From the NCBI RefSeq assembly GCF_000485595.1, contig NW_014577147.1, positions 348,165 through 384,551 on the forward strand: a DNA stretch of 36,387 bases, read 5' to 3'. How positions within the stretch are numbered: the stretch's first letter is position 1; each line of letters starts with the position of its first letter. Made by a program: the position numbers and the translations under genes. Under the pieces are notes generated by a model, which was not told the origin of the DNA, ran no database searches, and saw only the letters and a program-made list of their open reading frames with translations. Source of the DNA: Priapulus caudatus. Lineage: Eukaryota; Priapulida; Priapulimorpha; Priapulimorphida; Priapulidae. This document shows, piece after piece, positions 21,086 through 31,790 of this stretch.

Positions 21086-21984
21086 TGTCTAGCTCTCTCC
21101 CACACACACTCTCCTTCTCTCTCTCCGTTTGTGTCTTTCTCAGTGTGAGGGTCTGATCTCTGTGTGTGTGCGGGTGTATATGCGTGTGCCTGCGCGTCAC
21201 TTATTCGTGTCTATCTGTCTCTCGCTCTCCCCCTCGCTAACGCAACCCAGCCCACGTTTCGGCTGCGTAAGCATGTCTTTGGATCAATGGTTTTATACTG
21301 CGTCAAATATCTACCACCTAAGTATAGGTCGTAATAATGATACGTTTTACCTAATGACAGTGTAACTGCAAGTAGGTTTGCATGACTAACAGCATGTCTA
21401 CTATATATTCACGATGCAAATTTATGTCATGTACATGACTGACCTACGTACGCACATGCACACACTCATACACACGGATATATGCACGTGCGCACGCACG
21501 TACGCTTGCATGTACGCACGCACTTATTTTCTCACGCACATTCCTCAGGGAATATACAATAGCCCAAACTGTAGAGTTACACACGCAAAAGCATCATGCA
21601 GGCAACCCTGAAGCAAATAATACATAGCGTCGTTTTTGTCTCTAAATCAATATGCTGTCACAAACCTCGAAATTTGTCAAGTGATTTTTTTCTAGACTGG
21701 CGTTCACTTCACACGCTTGAGTGCGACTGCGTGCGGGCTTCCAATCCGCATACCGCCGACTGTGTAGCAGTAGTAGTCTAAACGTCATCGATGAGGAAAA
21801 ATTGACTAGCTGAACGGCAGTCGAGAATAAGTTAAGTGCTGGCACTTAGACTTTGAAGCATGGGCTCAGCAGGTGCGCCAATTCACAGATTCAAAACATC
21901 TTTAATTCCCACGATCGGTTGCAAGTAACACAAGAAATAAATTTACTCATATACACCCACGTATACCACACACCACACCCATAT
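21086..21984. other. Mostly unique sequence with ACGC-rich patch
   Basis: CT and GT patches run to about 21200, then unique sequence. A GCAC/ACGC-rich patch lies at about 21440-21535. The short frames have no recognisable product. Confidence 0.55.
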
Positions 21985-22067
21985 TATATATATATATATA
22001 TATAGGTGTGATACGTGTATGTGTGTGTGCGTGCGTGCGTGCGTGCGTGCGTGAGTGCGTGTGTGTT
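21985..22067. repeat. (TA)n followed by GTGT/GTGC repeats
   Basis: A (TA)n run at 21985-22004, then GTGTG and a (GTGC)n run of about six units at 22026-22051. On the left of the TA run lies CACACCACACCC, partly complementary to GGTGTG on the right. The TA run could therefore sit in the loop of a cruciform. Confidence 0.88.
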
Positions 22068-23380
22068 TATATTGTACAGTATAGGTAGTCCTAGCTGGTA
22101 AATACGTTCAAAAGTAGATAATATGAAATTCCACTACTATCTACTTGTCATACGTTCCAAGTAAGCGGTGTAGCCTGTCTGTCGCGAAATGTGTGTCGGC
22201 CAAATCATTGAGCAGAAAAAAATTGCAAAAGATGCAGTTCATGATACGCGGACCTTTTTTTCTTCGGGTGCCGCTCAATCGACAGCCAGTGTTCAGCGAA
22301 ACAATCACACTGGGCGCAGTTGGCGCCCTCTGTACTCGCGTCAAGCACGATGCGGACTCGTGAGTTACTCGTCCGCCTGCCTCGGTGTGTTCTGCTTCCT
22401 GCTCGCCGCCCCGCGCCGCACCAATCGTTAAAATCAATCGCAGACGTATTTACGATAAAACGCCGATCACAAAAACTCGTTACGGACTATCACTGGCGGA
22501 GTTCGGAAGCAGGCGCCAGCTGTTGTGATTATCAGTTTTACTTACATTTAAAATTCCATTATACTTTGCGGCTAACTCATAAGCTGATTTACATAAATAT
22601 CACGCGCATTAAAATTCAAATCATCGTCATGTTAACTAATTAAATAAGAAGTCGGGATTTTCGTGGCTTCGGCTCGCGCGCATCTCTGCTGCGTCTCCAA
22701 CTTAATTCATAAGCAGATAAAACATCTGGAGTTTTAACAACTTGAAACTACGTCCGTGCTTCAGTAATATTCGTGTCCCGTTGCAAAGAATCTCATATCC
22801 AGTGGCTGCGTCGTCATCGTCCAAGACCAGAACGACAACACCAGCGCATGGAGACACCGATACTTTTTTTCGTAGCTAAACCATTTACAGCGTCGGTATA
22901 TTCGGCAGCAGTAGACGCTTTCTTTCATACAGAGAGCGGAACGGAAACTTGCTAACAGTGACGACGCCGGAAATCAAGTCCCGACGCCACAAATCCCTAA
23001 CACGGTTACCCATATAGCATCGTGCAGACGCACACACGCCGCGCACACAGTGATGCAGGTCTCGCTTTCTCTCCAAACGGAATCCGCTCGCGCGCATTTT
23101 CAAGCGAACTGGAAACATTTAGCGATATTGCAAGATTACCAATTAAACATCTCGGAAAGGCATGCTCGCATGGAAATTGGGAGGGAAATTGGGAAAATTG
23201 TTGGGGGAGAAACGTCGACGGTGGTGAGCGCTCGTCTGCTTTTTCTGTCTCTCTCGCGCGCGCGAGGATGCAGATCGAAGTGAAGACCGGAAACTTGCGC
23301 GCGCTGTAGACGTTGTTGCCATAGCCTGCTACAGGGAATTGTTAGCATTCTGCGTCAACGTGACGCGATAGCAACGTAAC
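22068..23380. other. Unique CpG-rich sequence, no gene seen
   Basis: Overlapping frames of 60-107 codons occur in both directions (22141-22643 and 22773-23348). None has a recognisable domain, and plus and minus frames compete. A coding exon cannot be excluded but is not supported. Confidence 0.5.
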
Positions 23381-23442
23381 ACCTGTATGTGCGTGTGCGT
23401 ATGTATAGGGCCTACATGCGTGTGTGCGTGCATCCGTGCGTG

Positions 23443-23491
<49 letters not shown>
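23381..23491. repeat. GT microsatellite with degenerate lead
   Basis: Irregular GTGTGCGT at 23381-23444, followed by a perfect (TG)n of about 23 units at 23445-23491. Confidence 0.96.
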
Positions 23492-23492
<1 letters not shown>

Positions 23493-24122
23493 AATTAAGG
23501 CATTTGAATATACGTAAAATAGTATGCGCGTGTATGTAAAAACAAGTGTATGTCTTTGAATATGTGAACAAACGTGTGAACATAAATAAGCGAAACGGTG
23601 TTAATATACGTATACTTCAGCAAAACACACATGACTGTTTGGTCAAACGTGTCTATGAAGAACTAGGGTAAGTGCGTGCGTGGGCGTCTTAGTACAAGAA
23701 GGTGGAACAACGCTAGAAACAGCAGTATATATGTAAATCTACGGAGGGAATATGCGATTCGGGATTACACACGCGCGCATATGCTACAGCAGTAGCAGCG
23801 GATGCGCAATAATCATGCCTGACGTCACTGCGTGCGCTCGTCGGCATAACAGTTTCTCGCGGGATCGCGCCGCGCCATGCATCATGTAAGTGACAAGCAA
23901 TCAGATACGCGCGCATGCTAGCCGTAGCTTACAACATTCTGCGGAAAGCCATGCATCGCAACATTCTCTCCCAGCGAACTATGTACACATTAGTTTCGTA
24001 TGTAATGACACCGAGTATTCGAGTGAGTGATCGTTGGCTAGTGTGGCGTGTGTACATACCCGCTGGTCAACGCTTCTTTTTTTCTTTTTTTGAATAGGGG
24101 TTTGAGCTTATGATTTGTTGTA
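23492..24122. other. Unique sequence, no gene seen
   Basis: Mixed sequence with TATGTGAACA-type motifs at 23520-23600 and a T-rich patch at about 24074-24091. Short frames are not recognisable. Confidence 0.55.
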
Positions 24123-24270
24123 TGGTTAGGGTCAATGTTAGGATAAGACATAGGGTATGGTAAGTTGATGGTTAGGGTTAGGGTTAGTGTTAGGCTTAGG
24201 GGTATGGTTATAGGATTAGGATAAATTATAACTGTTCGATTTACGGTCAGGGATAGGGTTAGCGTTAGGA
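24123..24270 (+). repeat. Degenerate interstitial telomere-like tract
   Basis: Many TTAGGG variants (TTAGGGTC, GTTAGGAT, TAGGGTAT, TTAGTG, TTAGGC), with one clean run of GGTTAGGGTTAGGGTTAG at 24170-24187. It is G-rich on the + strand, like the clean array at 25494. It is best read as an old, decayed interstitial telomeric sequence. It ends next to an ATATT array. Confidence 0.8.
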
Positions 24271-24288
24271 ATATATTAAATTATAATA

Positions 24289-24384
24289 TAATATTATATT
24301 ATATTATATTATATTATATTATATTATATTATATTACATTATATTATATTATATTATATTATATTATATTATATTATATTATAT
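24289..24384. repeat. (ATATT)n pentanucleotide microsatellite
   Basis: About 19 head-to-tail ATATT units with one C variant near 24337. It is purely A/T otherwise and adjoins the telomere-like tract. Confidence 0.97.
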
Positions 24385-25013
24385 ATGATTGATTTAATGG
24401 TTACAATTATGTTCATATCTAGGATTACTGTATATCTTGTCACCTTGGCTCCCAATTATCCCAGTGTCTCTTGCAAAATCTTGCTAAAAACAGTCACCTT
24501 TCTAGATTTAATTGCGTGGGTAATGGATCATTCGCTGTAAGGTCGTGGCGTCGTTGAAGAGGAACTTTTACTGGCAGCGTCTTTCGAGTGTCACCGTTTT
24601 GGCGTCTGCATATAAATGACCTTTGCAGCCAGCAGTCGATTCCGTTTAAACATACGTCGTGCCTCGCTGAGCTTTTAGAAACCAGTAGACGCTATACAGT
24701 CACGCCAGATATAGCAGCGCAGCGGTGCTATATATACGCGATACACATTGCAATGTCATCGTTAGAAGCGAGCGACTGGGCCGGAGCGCGCGAGTCGTAG
24801 CATTTATTCGGTCGTTTTCGGGTGAAAATCGAAACAAGGAGGGCGTGCCGCGCGTGAGATGTTTCGTACGCATTGCGCGTAAACTCTCGTGGCATTTCTC
24901 TCGATTTGCCTAAATGACAGACGTCGCAGCCTCGTATATGAGACATTAGAGGCTGCATCAAACGCTATTGCATCCGGCGTGCGCTGCACAGGCGCCTCGT
25001 CACCTCGCGAATG
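24385..25013. other. Unique sequence, no gene seen
   Basis: Mixed sequence. Short overlapping frames on both strands from 24588 to 24961 are not recognisable. Confidence 0.55.
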
Positions 25014-25085
25014 TGTGGGTGTGTGTGTGTGGGGGGGGGGATTGCGTGTGTGCGTGTGTGCGTGCGTGCGCGCGCGTGTGTGCAT
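25014..25085. repeat. GT repeat with a run of ten G
   Basis: GTGTGT at 25017-25030, a G homopolymer at 25031-25040, then GTGTGCGT and GCGC variants to 25085. The homopolymer length should be treated as uncertain in sequencing. Confidence 0.9.
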
Positions 25086-25425
25086 GTGAAACCGTGCAAC
25101 CGCGCGCCTGTACGTGCATAGAATGCAGTAGTACCGCTGCGGAATCACAAGTAGCAATGAGTATATAGTGATCTGCAACGCGAGTAATAATTCGACTTTA
25201 TCAGCAAGACTCTCCTCGTCGCAAACTTTGCAGGGGAAACGGTGTAGCGCGGGAGAAGTCTTGCAGGCGCCTATTTGTCACCTGCATCTATCCGCCATAT
25301 CCCCATAGGAGATCACTGCGTAACAACCTACCTATAGGAAAACCGGCTATATGACAGAAAACCCTGGGCTCATCTAGTGAGACTAATCTAAGCTGTTCCT
25401 ATGTGGCTATGTTTATTGGCGTATC
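25086..25425. other. Unique sequence, no gene seen
   Basis: Plain mixed sequence up to the start of the telomere-cored inverted repeat. Confidence 0.55.
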
Positions 25426-25667
25426 CGGACGACTACCCCCTGGACAACTACCCCCTCCCCCGGACAACTACCACCCGGACAATTACCCCATTCGGGTTAG
25501 GGTTAGGGTTAGGGTTAGGGTTAGGGTTAGGGTTGTCCTAGGGGGTGGTAACTGTCCTAAGGGGTAGTTGTCCGGGTGGCAGTTGTCCGGGTGGTAGTTG
25601 TCCTAAGGGGGTAATTGTCCGGGTGGTAGTTGTCCGGGGATAGTTGTCCAGGGGGTAGTAGTCCTAG
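25426..25667. repeat. Inverted minisatellite arms around a TTAGGG core
   Basis: The left arm (25426-25493) holds about four units of GGACAACTACCCCC type. The right arm (25535-25667) holds about eight units in the opposite orientation (GTCCGGGTGGTAGTT, 15 bp, with 14-17 bp variants such as GTCCTAAGGGGGTAATT). Between them is the clean telomeric array. The arms are reverse complements unit by unit, so the whole block can fold back with the telomere repeats in the loop. The arms are unequal, and the right arm continues the G-rich strand of the core. Confidence 0.9.
25494..25534 (+). repeat. Interstitial telomeric array (GGGTTA) x 6.8
   Basis: Six perfect GGGTTA units plus GGGTT with no mismatch, in contrast to the decayed tract 1.3 kb to the left. 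Perfect units point to recent origin or maintenance. Seven G3 runs spaced by TTA match the canonical telomeric G-quadruplex motif, and G-runs continue into the right arm. Confidence 0.97.
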
Positions 25668-25763
25668 AATCGTTTACTGATACTGGACGATAATAATCAC
25701 TGCATGAGAAATGATAACTTGAAAAAGAAGAACGCGTGGCATGCATGGTTTTGAACTACCTAG

Positions 25764-26483
25764 AGTTACATGTAGTATAGTTATACATGTTAATTACTGC
25801 ATACATACGTGTACTACATACAGTTATACATGTAGTATAGTTATACATGTTAATTACTGCACACATACGTGTACTACTATAACTGTATCATGTAGTATAG
25901 TTATACATGTTAATTACTGCATACATACGTGTACTACACACAGTTATACATGTAGTATAGTTATACATGTTAATTACTACATACATACGTGTACTACATA
26001 CAGTTATACATGTAGTATAGTTATACATGTTAATTACTACATACATACGTGTACTACATACAGTTATACATGTAGTATATAGTTATACATGATAATTACT
26101 GCATACATACGTGTACTACATACAGTTATACATGTAGTATATAGTTATACATGTTAATTACTGCATACATACGTGTACTACATACAGTTATACATGTAGT
26201 ATAGTTATACATGTTAATTACTGCATACATACGTGTACTATATACAGTTATACACATGTAGTATAGTTATACATGTTAATTACTGCATACATACGTGTAC
26301 TACATACAGTTATACATGTAGTATAGTTATACATGTTAATTACTGCATACATACGTGTACTACATACAGTTATACATGTAGTATAGTTATACATGTTAAT
26401 TACTGCATACATGTATAGTATATTTATACATGTTAATTACTGCATACATATACGTGTATTATACATACAGTTATACATGTAGT
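25764..26483. repeat. 60-bp satellite, 12 units
   Basis: Head-to-tail units of exactly 60 bp (a few 62 or 64 bp, and one shortened near 26405), very similar to each other. Each unit carries TGTAGTATAGTTATACATGT, TTAATTACTGCATACATACG, and TGTACTACATACAGTTATAC. TACTACAT and ATGTAGTA in successive units form an 8-bp stem across about 10 bases. Because 60 is a multiple of 3, one stop-free frame repeats as a 20-residue peptide, which explains the open frames at 25741-26082 and 26233-26418. I do not regard them as genes. Confidence 0.97.
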
Positions 26484-27085
26484 GCCTGGTGAGAAGAGAT
26501 CGATAACAACCGACAAGCAATGAAGCAACTCAAAATTAGTTTGCGAAAAGCATAGAGAGCATTCTTTATGATATTGTCACGTGGCTGTCAAGATCTCGAT
26601 TATTTCCCTTTGGTATATTTCCCTATTATAACTTTATGTTTGGCCGTTGGTAGATAGGCCTACGCCCTACGGGCTTTGTGCATGTCTCGACAGAATAAAA
26701 AATACGTAATGTATTGTTACTAGATTTTCTTCGCAGTAACACCGTATGAAATATTCATCGGGATTAAAACCAGTAAAGCAAGCCGGGTGGCAGGCACACG
26801 ATGATGCGAGGGACGCGGTGCATGACGGGAAGGACGCCTAACGTAAACACTGATCGATCATAGTGCTAGCGTCACGCGCCTGTTTGCTTCGGTACTTACC
26901 TGTACCTCCCGAGACCCTCATTACGTAAAAAGCCGCCTGTGTGTTTTTTATGCATCCTCCGATAAGAGATGTAAATACGGCGCAGGTCTATCGCCCACGC
27001 GCGGTATTTTGCTATTACTAGTATCACCACCTGGCAAAGCGTCCCTGAGTATTATAAATGCCACGAGTAATGAATAATAGAGACG

Positions 27086-27087
<2 letters not shown>
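26484..27087. other. Unique sequence, no gene seen
   Basis: Mixed sequence between the 60-bp satellite and a GA microsatellite. No frame of note. Confidence 0.55.

Positions 27088-27139
<52 letters not shown>
27088..27139. repeat. (GA)n microsatellite
   Basis: About 25 GA units with one AAA interruption near 27127. Confidence 0.96.
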
Positions 27140-27724
27140 CCCTGATTGAGCTTTGGCGCGTGGTCCCGCTGGGACGCCGAGGCAACTTTGGTTTGTGTCT
27201 TAAAAACTGCGTTTTTAATGGCAATCCATCATTATGCATCAGTGCAGATTTCCTGCCCGGTAGTCGCGCCTAGAAGCTCTGTTGCTTTCACTCGCCCACT
27301 CATGCCCACGTTTACACACAGTGTGTATGCGCGCAGTAATGTCGCATTTCGGGCAAACATTAAGCGTGCGAATTAGTTAGCATCGGAGCGCGATCAGCAA
27401 TTAGCTTGCTTTACGTCTCTCTTTACGCCTCGGCCAGCAGCGACAGCAACGCATGCATGCATGCTTCACAGTCCTCGTCTGTCGTCCTCCACGTAATGCT
27501 GTTGTGCGTGTGGTTAGTGTTGTGGATTACAAATTAATGTAAACAATAGAATATACAATATACAATCAATGGTATCACACTGTATACCTACAATAAGAAC
27601 TTGTAGCAACTTAAAAAGTGAAAACAAACTCAAGCTGAACCATCACAACGTAGCACGATTGCACGCGATCGCTGAAATATGCCAAAATGCATGTCGCAAA
27701 GAACACTTAACCTTTCATTGCCGA
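27140..27724. other. Unique sequence, no gene seen
   Basis: Mixed sequence including a short GCAT run near 27451. The plus frames 27146-27376 and 27569-27814 have no recognisable product. Confidence 0.5.
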
Positions 27725-27763
27725 ACTGGTTTCTTAAGGGGAGGAACTTACTGGTTTCTTAAG
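27725..27763 (+). repeat. 14-bp direct repeat ACTGGTTTCTTAAG
   Basis: Identical at 27725-27738 and 27750-27763. A short local duplication just left of a strong hairpin; it may mark an excision or insertion scar. Confidence 0.7.
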
Positions 27764-27801
27764 CTCCTTCTGATCGGAACGTTTAGTAAGTTACGCTGGA
27801 T

Positions 27802-27841
27802 CAAGAGTCCATAATAGAAAACTGTCTATTATGGACTCTTG
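27802..27841. repeat. Perfect 16-bp stem hairpin
   Basis: CAAGAGTCCATAATAG (27802-27817) and its exact reverse complement CTATTATGGACTCTTG (27826-27841), with the 8-base loop AAAACTGT. The stem is too short for a typical animal microRNA precursor unless weaker outer pairing exists, which I do not see. Confidence 0.9.
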
Positions 27842-28828
27842 GCTGGAGGTATTAACGGTGCCTTTTATCGCGTTTTACATATATTTTATATTCCGCAGGA
27901 TCTATGTGATAAGATGGCCGTGCCGAGATAAACTATTGCTTAATGTCGCGATACAATGTTGATAAACTGAGAGAATATGACTCAGGGGCAGAGTTTTAAG
28001 AAATTGCTTCAGAATTCTTTGTGCGTTTCAACCGGCTCACTCCAGCACGTTGTGCCTCGCTGCACTGATTGTATGGCAACATGAGTAATAATCTTTCTAA
28101 CTGGTTAGCCCTTCCTGGTTCTCCGAGCTGAATCGTCCGTGTGATAGTGGCAGGCCGTATAGGAGCTACGCGGCTCGTTGTCGGTCGTGAAATGAATCAT
28201 CAAACTCTAAGATTTTTCTAAATAATACAATATATCTAATAATGCAAGTGTACTACATTTCTGTTGCAAAATAGCCGTTCCCAGTCCGCCTCACTGCGGT
28301 AACGCTAACTCTATCGTGTTCTATTTCATACACTGGACCGCGCTTACGCTGGCTACGGTATCTAGTTCTCTCTGCCAGTACGTTAGTTATTTACATACTA
28401 AATCGTGCCTATGTTATATCTATCCTACGCTAGCCTATTATTACACTTGCGTTTCGATGGTTACATCAGCAAAAACGCTCCATGCTTTTGTGCAGAGTCG
28501 GTTATAATATTGACAGAGCGGTTCCGCGTGACTCTACTTAGTACTACTTCTACGAGCACTGAAATGTGCGTCGTTAGGGCATGCAATATAGTTCCGAATA
28601 TTTATATATTTTTTAATATCTATTAGCAAAATTAAGTTTGATAAAAGAAGTTATTATTCTCTCAATGCTAGTATGATATGCGGATTTCTAAAACGATTTA
28701 TTGCGTCGTTGTGCGAAACTACTATCCAAGACTAGACTAGACTAGACTGCATGTGCTATAGCGCTGTTGCTGGGCCGCCTGTTAGTTTTGACCGAACGGT
28801 TATAGTCGGTTAGTTACATTTTGCGTTC
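27842..28828. other. Unique sequence with a short GACTA repeat
   Basis: Mixed sequence. Four GACTA/AGACT units lie at 28730-28748. Plus frames at 28316-28626 are not recognisable. Confidence 0.55.
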
Positions 28829-28874
28829 ATGTTTCAAACCGCTTGTTTTTGATAAACGTAGCGGTTTGAAACAT
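28829..28874. repeat. Perfect 15-bp stem hairpin
   Basis: ATGTTTCAAACCGCT (28829-28843) and AGCGGTTTGAAACAT (28860-28874), exact reverse complements separated by 16 bases. Confidence 0.9.
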
Positions 28875-28953
28875 TTTTAAGTGGTAATCAAGATCTGGTA
28901 ATGTATCTACGAACATTTGTGACAGCGTTTCATCGGGAGACTCTACTATATAA

Positions 28954-28993
28954 TCAGGAGTAAATAATAGGTTCTACTATTATCTACTCCTGA
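28954..28993. repeat. 17-bp stem hairpin, one mismatch
   Basis: TCAGGAGTAAATAATAG (28954-28970) pairs with CTATTATCTACTCCTGA (28977-28993) apart from one position, with a 6-base loop. Its sequence is unrelated to the two hairpins to its left. Confidence 0.88.
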
Positions 28994-30454
28994 TATAATA
29001 TTGCCGACACTTGCCTGCACTGCACTGTACACCTATCTCCGAGTCCTGACGCATTACCATATATAGCCCGTATTTGTCAAATTTTGGTTGGCACCTTGCG
29101 ATTGTGAGTTGCATTTGGGTACCTATGTCGTGGGCATCTCTGTTTCTACTTGCATTACTCGTACATGCGATTGCGCTAGGCGGTTCTCTACTTGCTACCA
29201 TCTTCTACACAAGACAACTAAAGGACATATAAGTGCCAGTTACTTGTGCAGCTGTCTGTGCGATTCTTACCATAGTGTTTATACCACCACGTGCATATAC
29301 GGCTGCCGGATATATATATGACTGTTTTACTCCGTTTACGCTTAGAACTTTTGGAGAGTATTTCAGGCTTTTTTATCGCTCCAGTCGACAGCAAGTCGAA
29401 TGAATTTAAGGCTATCAGTGCCCGCATGCCTGCCTCTCGCTGCTGCCTTTAACAGTTTTTCGATCTCGTGCCCTTTATCGGATTATGCACATTACTGACA
29501 AACCTCCCCCAGCATAATATAATTCCATTACATCGCTATGCACCGAGGCCTAAGCAGAATTTCATAAAATGTATGCACATAGGCGGGAATCAATCTTGCA
29601 CGCGACGTCACTCCGTGTACGACTTAATAATCAAATTCCTACTGCGGTTCATCTATGCACAGCAAATAGGCGGAATGTTGACGTTGCTGCCTAGACAAGA
29701 ACTGTGCAGGCTCGCATTGTTTCAATGCACAACAACGGCGACTTTATTCCTAATTTCGTTCGCTTGAATTTTTAATGAAAAGAAAGCTGTTTTCCCTCGA
29801 GCGCGTGAACTTGGGTACGTAGAGTGTATGCCGCCACTGTGCATGCTGCAGACGAACCGCCCCGATAGAACCCGCCTATCTGTCCGCGCTGAATCTCATG
29901 CATTACAGAATCAAATCTGCGCAGATATAAGCAGAGAACAGATTTAGTAAAGTAACGGTGATTTCGGTATCTAAGCTTTTAACGTAATAGCTGCATGCGT
30001 CCATTCGTGAGAAATGAAATTGCACATTTAAAGGCACGAACTTAAACCGAGCTCTTTCGCCTTCCTGTTGCACGCGCAAATTTATATTGAAACCTTTCCG
30101 CTAAACACAGCGGGTTTTATTCAACGAAACATCGGCCCGACTGTAGCCGAAGCACTACTGTGATTACTAAGGTTCGTTTATTACACCGTTCAGATGAATT
30201 TCAGTGTATTATAACGAGAAATCCTAGTTTTAGGACTAATAACGAACACGGGTTTAATGTTATTAAAATAACGCAAGTTTTAATCACTAGCAAACATGGC
30301 CTGTGACGTAATTCGAAAAACTATAAGCATCCCACCTATTATCAACCGGCTCTATATATAGTCTGGCTGCACAAAAGGTATTTTCAAATACAAAATACAT
30401 TAGTTATTTGTATCCCCCCCCCGCATTCGAGCAATACACGTGCATCGGTAAGAC
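28994..30454. other. 1.5 kb unique sequence, no gene seen
   Basis: The longest frame is 99 codons (29468-29767, plus) with no recognisable domain. A run of nine C lies at 30414-30422. Confidence 0.5.
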
Positions 30455-30920
30455 ATGCCTAGGCGCGGTATGCGATACCGTGTATCACACGATATAAGGT
30501 GTATCACGGTATATATCACACGTTGGTAATAACACGTATATACGTTGGTATATAACACGTTGGTAAGGTGTGAAATAGCAATCTAAGCATCAGTAGGCTA
30601 GGGAAATGCAAACTATGTATTAGTAACGTGGGGAATTGCGAGGTATATGCTTATTGAACATGTGCATTCGTAAGTCATGCATTATAACACATACATCATA
30701 CATGAGTAAGGTATGCATTACAAAGCATGCAATAGTCAGCTATCTATGTCAGCAACATTTTCAGCGACAAGATATGGAGTGAAAATATGTGCAAAATGAG
30801 CAAGATTAGCATGCAGCGCTAAGGCACACAGTTGCAAATTATGCCGTCACTAGCTATGCACTGGTGAAACATTTTGTAGTGAGGTATGCAATAGCAGGAC
30901 ATGCTAAGTTTTCAGTAACA
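30455..30920. repeat. Degenerate short tandem-like region
   Basis: Recurring fragments suggest an old tandem repeat of about 30 bp, heavily decayed: ACGTTGGTA (three times at 30513-30566), GCATCAGTAG/GTATTAGTAA spaced 30 bases (30587 and 30617), GGGAAATGC/GGGAATTGC, and GTATGCA with A or T following at several places. No clean unit can be defined. Confidence 0.5.
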
Positions 30921-31694
30921 ATGCACTGAAACTACTCTAGATATTCTATATAGTAATATGTAGCGTAGTAAAGCATTTAGCCCGTTGGTGGAACCGCCAA
31001 GCTATATATTTTACATCTGAAGTGGATGAACTGGGTTTAAATTTGGGTTCAATTCTCATGTATCGCAAAGTTACGATTACTATGCAATTAACCACTAATT
31101 AACAAATTCAAAAGGTCTACGTGCGCGACGCCTGCACCCCATTGGGAGACATTGATGCGTTATGCAGCACAATCGTGCAAGAATTCGTTTGTACAAACGC
31201 TCACAAAAGCACAGCTTAATCGGAAGTGAGTCCGGATATTTTTACACTCGCGATCAATGTTCATTTACTATGCGTGCGAAAATATTCTGCATCACTCTCT
31301 TTATTCCCTGACTGGCTGCGTGGTCTCAAAAAACACAGTGAAGTGGCGTTGTCCGGCGAATCAGAGGTGTATACGAGTGCACTTGTCGGGTACATCATGT
31401 AAACTATGCACTACAGTTTGTCACTTGCTGTTCCTCGCGGATAAGATATTTGCGTGCAGGCACGGGTTCGATTACATTTACACGTAGCTGTGTGTGTTCA
31501 TCAGAGCCCGATTCTTTCAAAGATGTGATGACAATAATCAACGCTTGGCTAATAATGAGTGGACGACGTACGGGTCTCGGTGCGCATATCGTTTAGAAAT
31601 TCTGGCTAAAATCGATATGTTGACTGGTTATCATTAGAAAAAGGATGGTCGACGATAGCGTCTCTAATAATCTCTATTTTTCTTCTCGTCTTCT
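30921..31694. other. Unique sequence, no gene seen
   Basis: Mixed sequence. A weak tRNA-like pair of boxes near 30978-31056 was considered and rejected. The plus frame 31257-31487 (76 codons) is not recognisable. Confidence 0.5.
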
Positions 31695-31701
31695 ATCTCT
31701 A

Positions 31702-31756
<55 letters not shown>

Positions 31757-31790
31757 TTCTCTCTCTATCCTTTTCTTTCTCTCGCTCCTC
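31695..31790. repeat. (CT)n microsatellite
   Basis: CT dinucleotides with TTTCT and GTCT interruptions, grading into TTCTTTCTCTCGCTCC. Confidence 0.94.

Noticed and set aside
6534-22332. Four CTCF-core-like motifs (near 6534, 15844, 17913, 22321)
   Set aside because: A rough expectation for YAGRKGGCR on both strands of a window this size is about four, so the count is no more than chance.
25741-26418. Repetitive frames encoding a 20-residue repeat
   Set aside because: The satellite unit is 60 bp, a multiple of three, so one stop-free frame repeats. There is no start context, and out-of-phase units break it.
30978-31060. tRNA- or SINE-like A box (TAGCCCGTTGG) and B box (GGTTCAATTCT)
   Set aside because: The A box match is weak, spacing is longer than in a tRNA, and I could not draw an acceptor stem or anticodon arm. 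Only a partial T-arm pairs.
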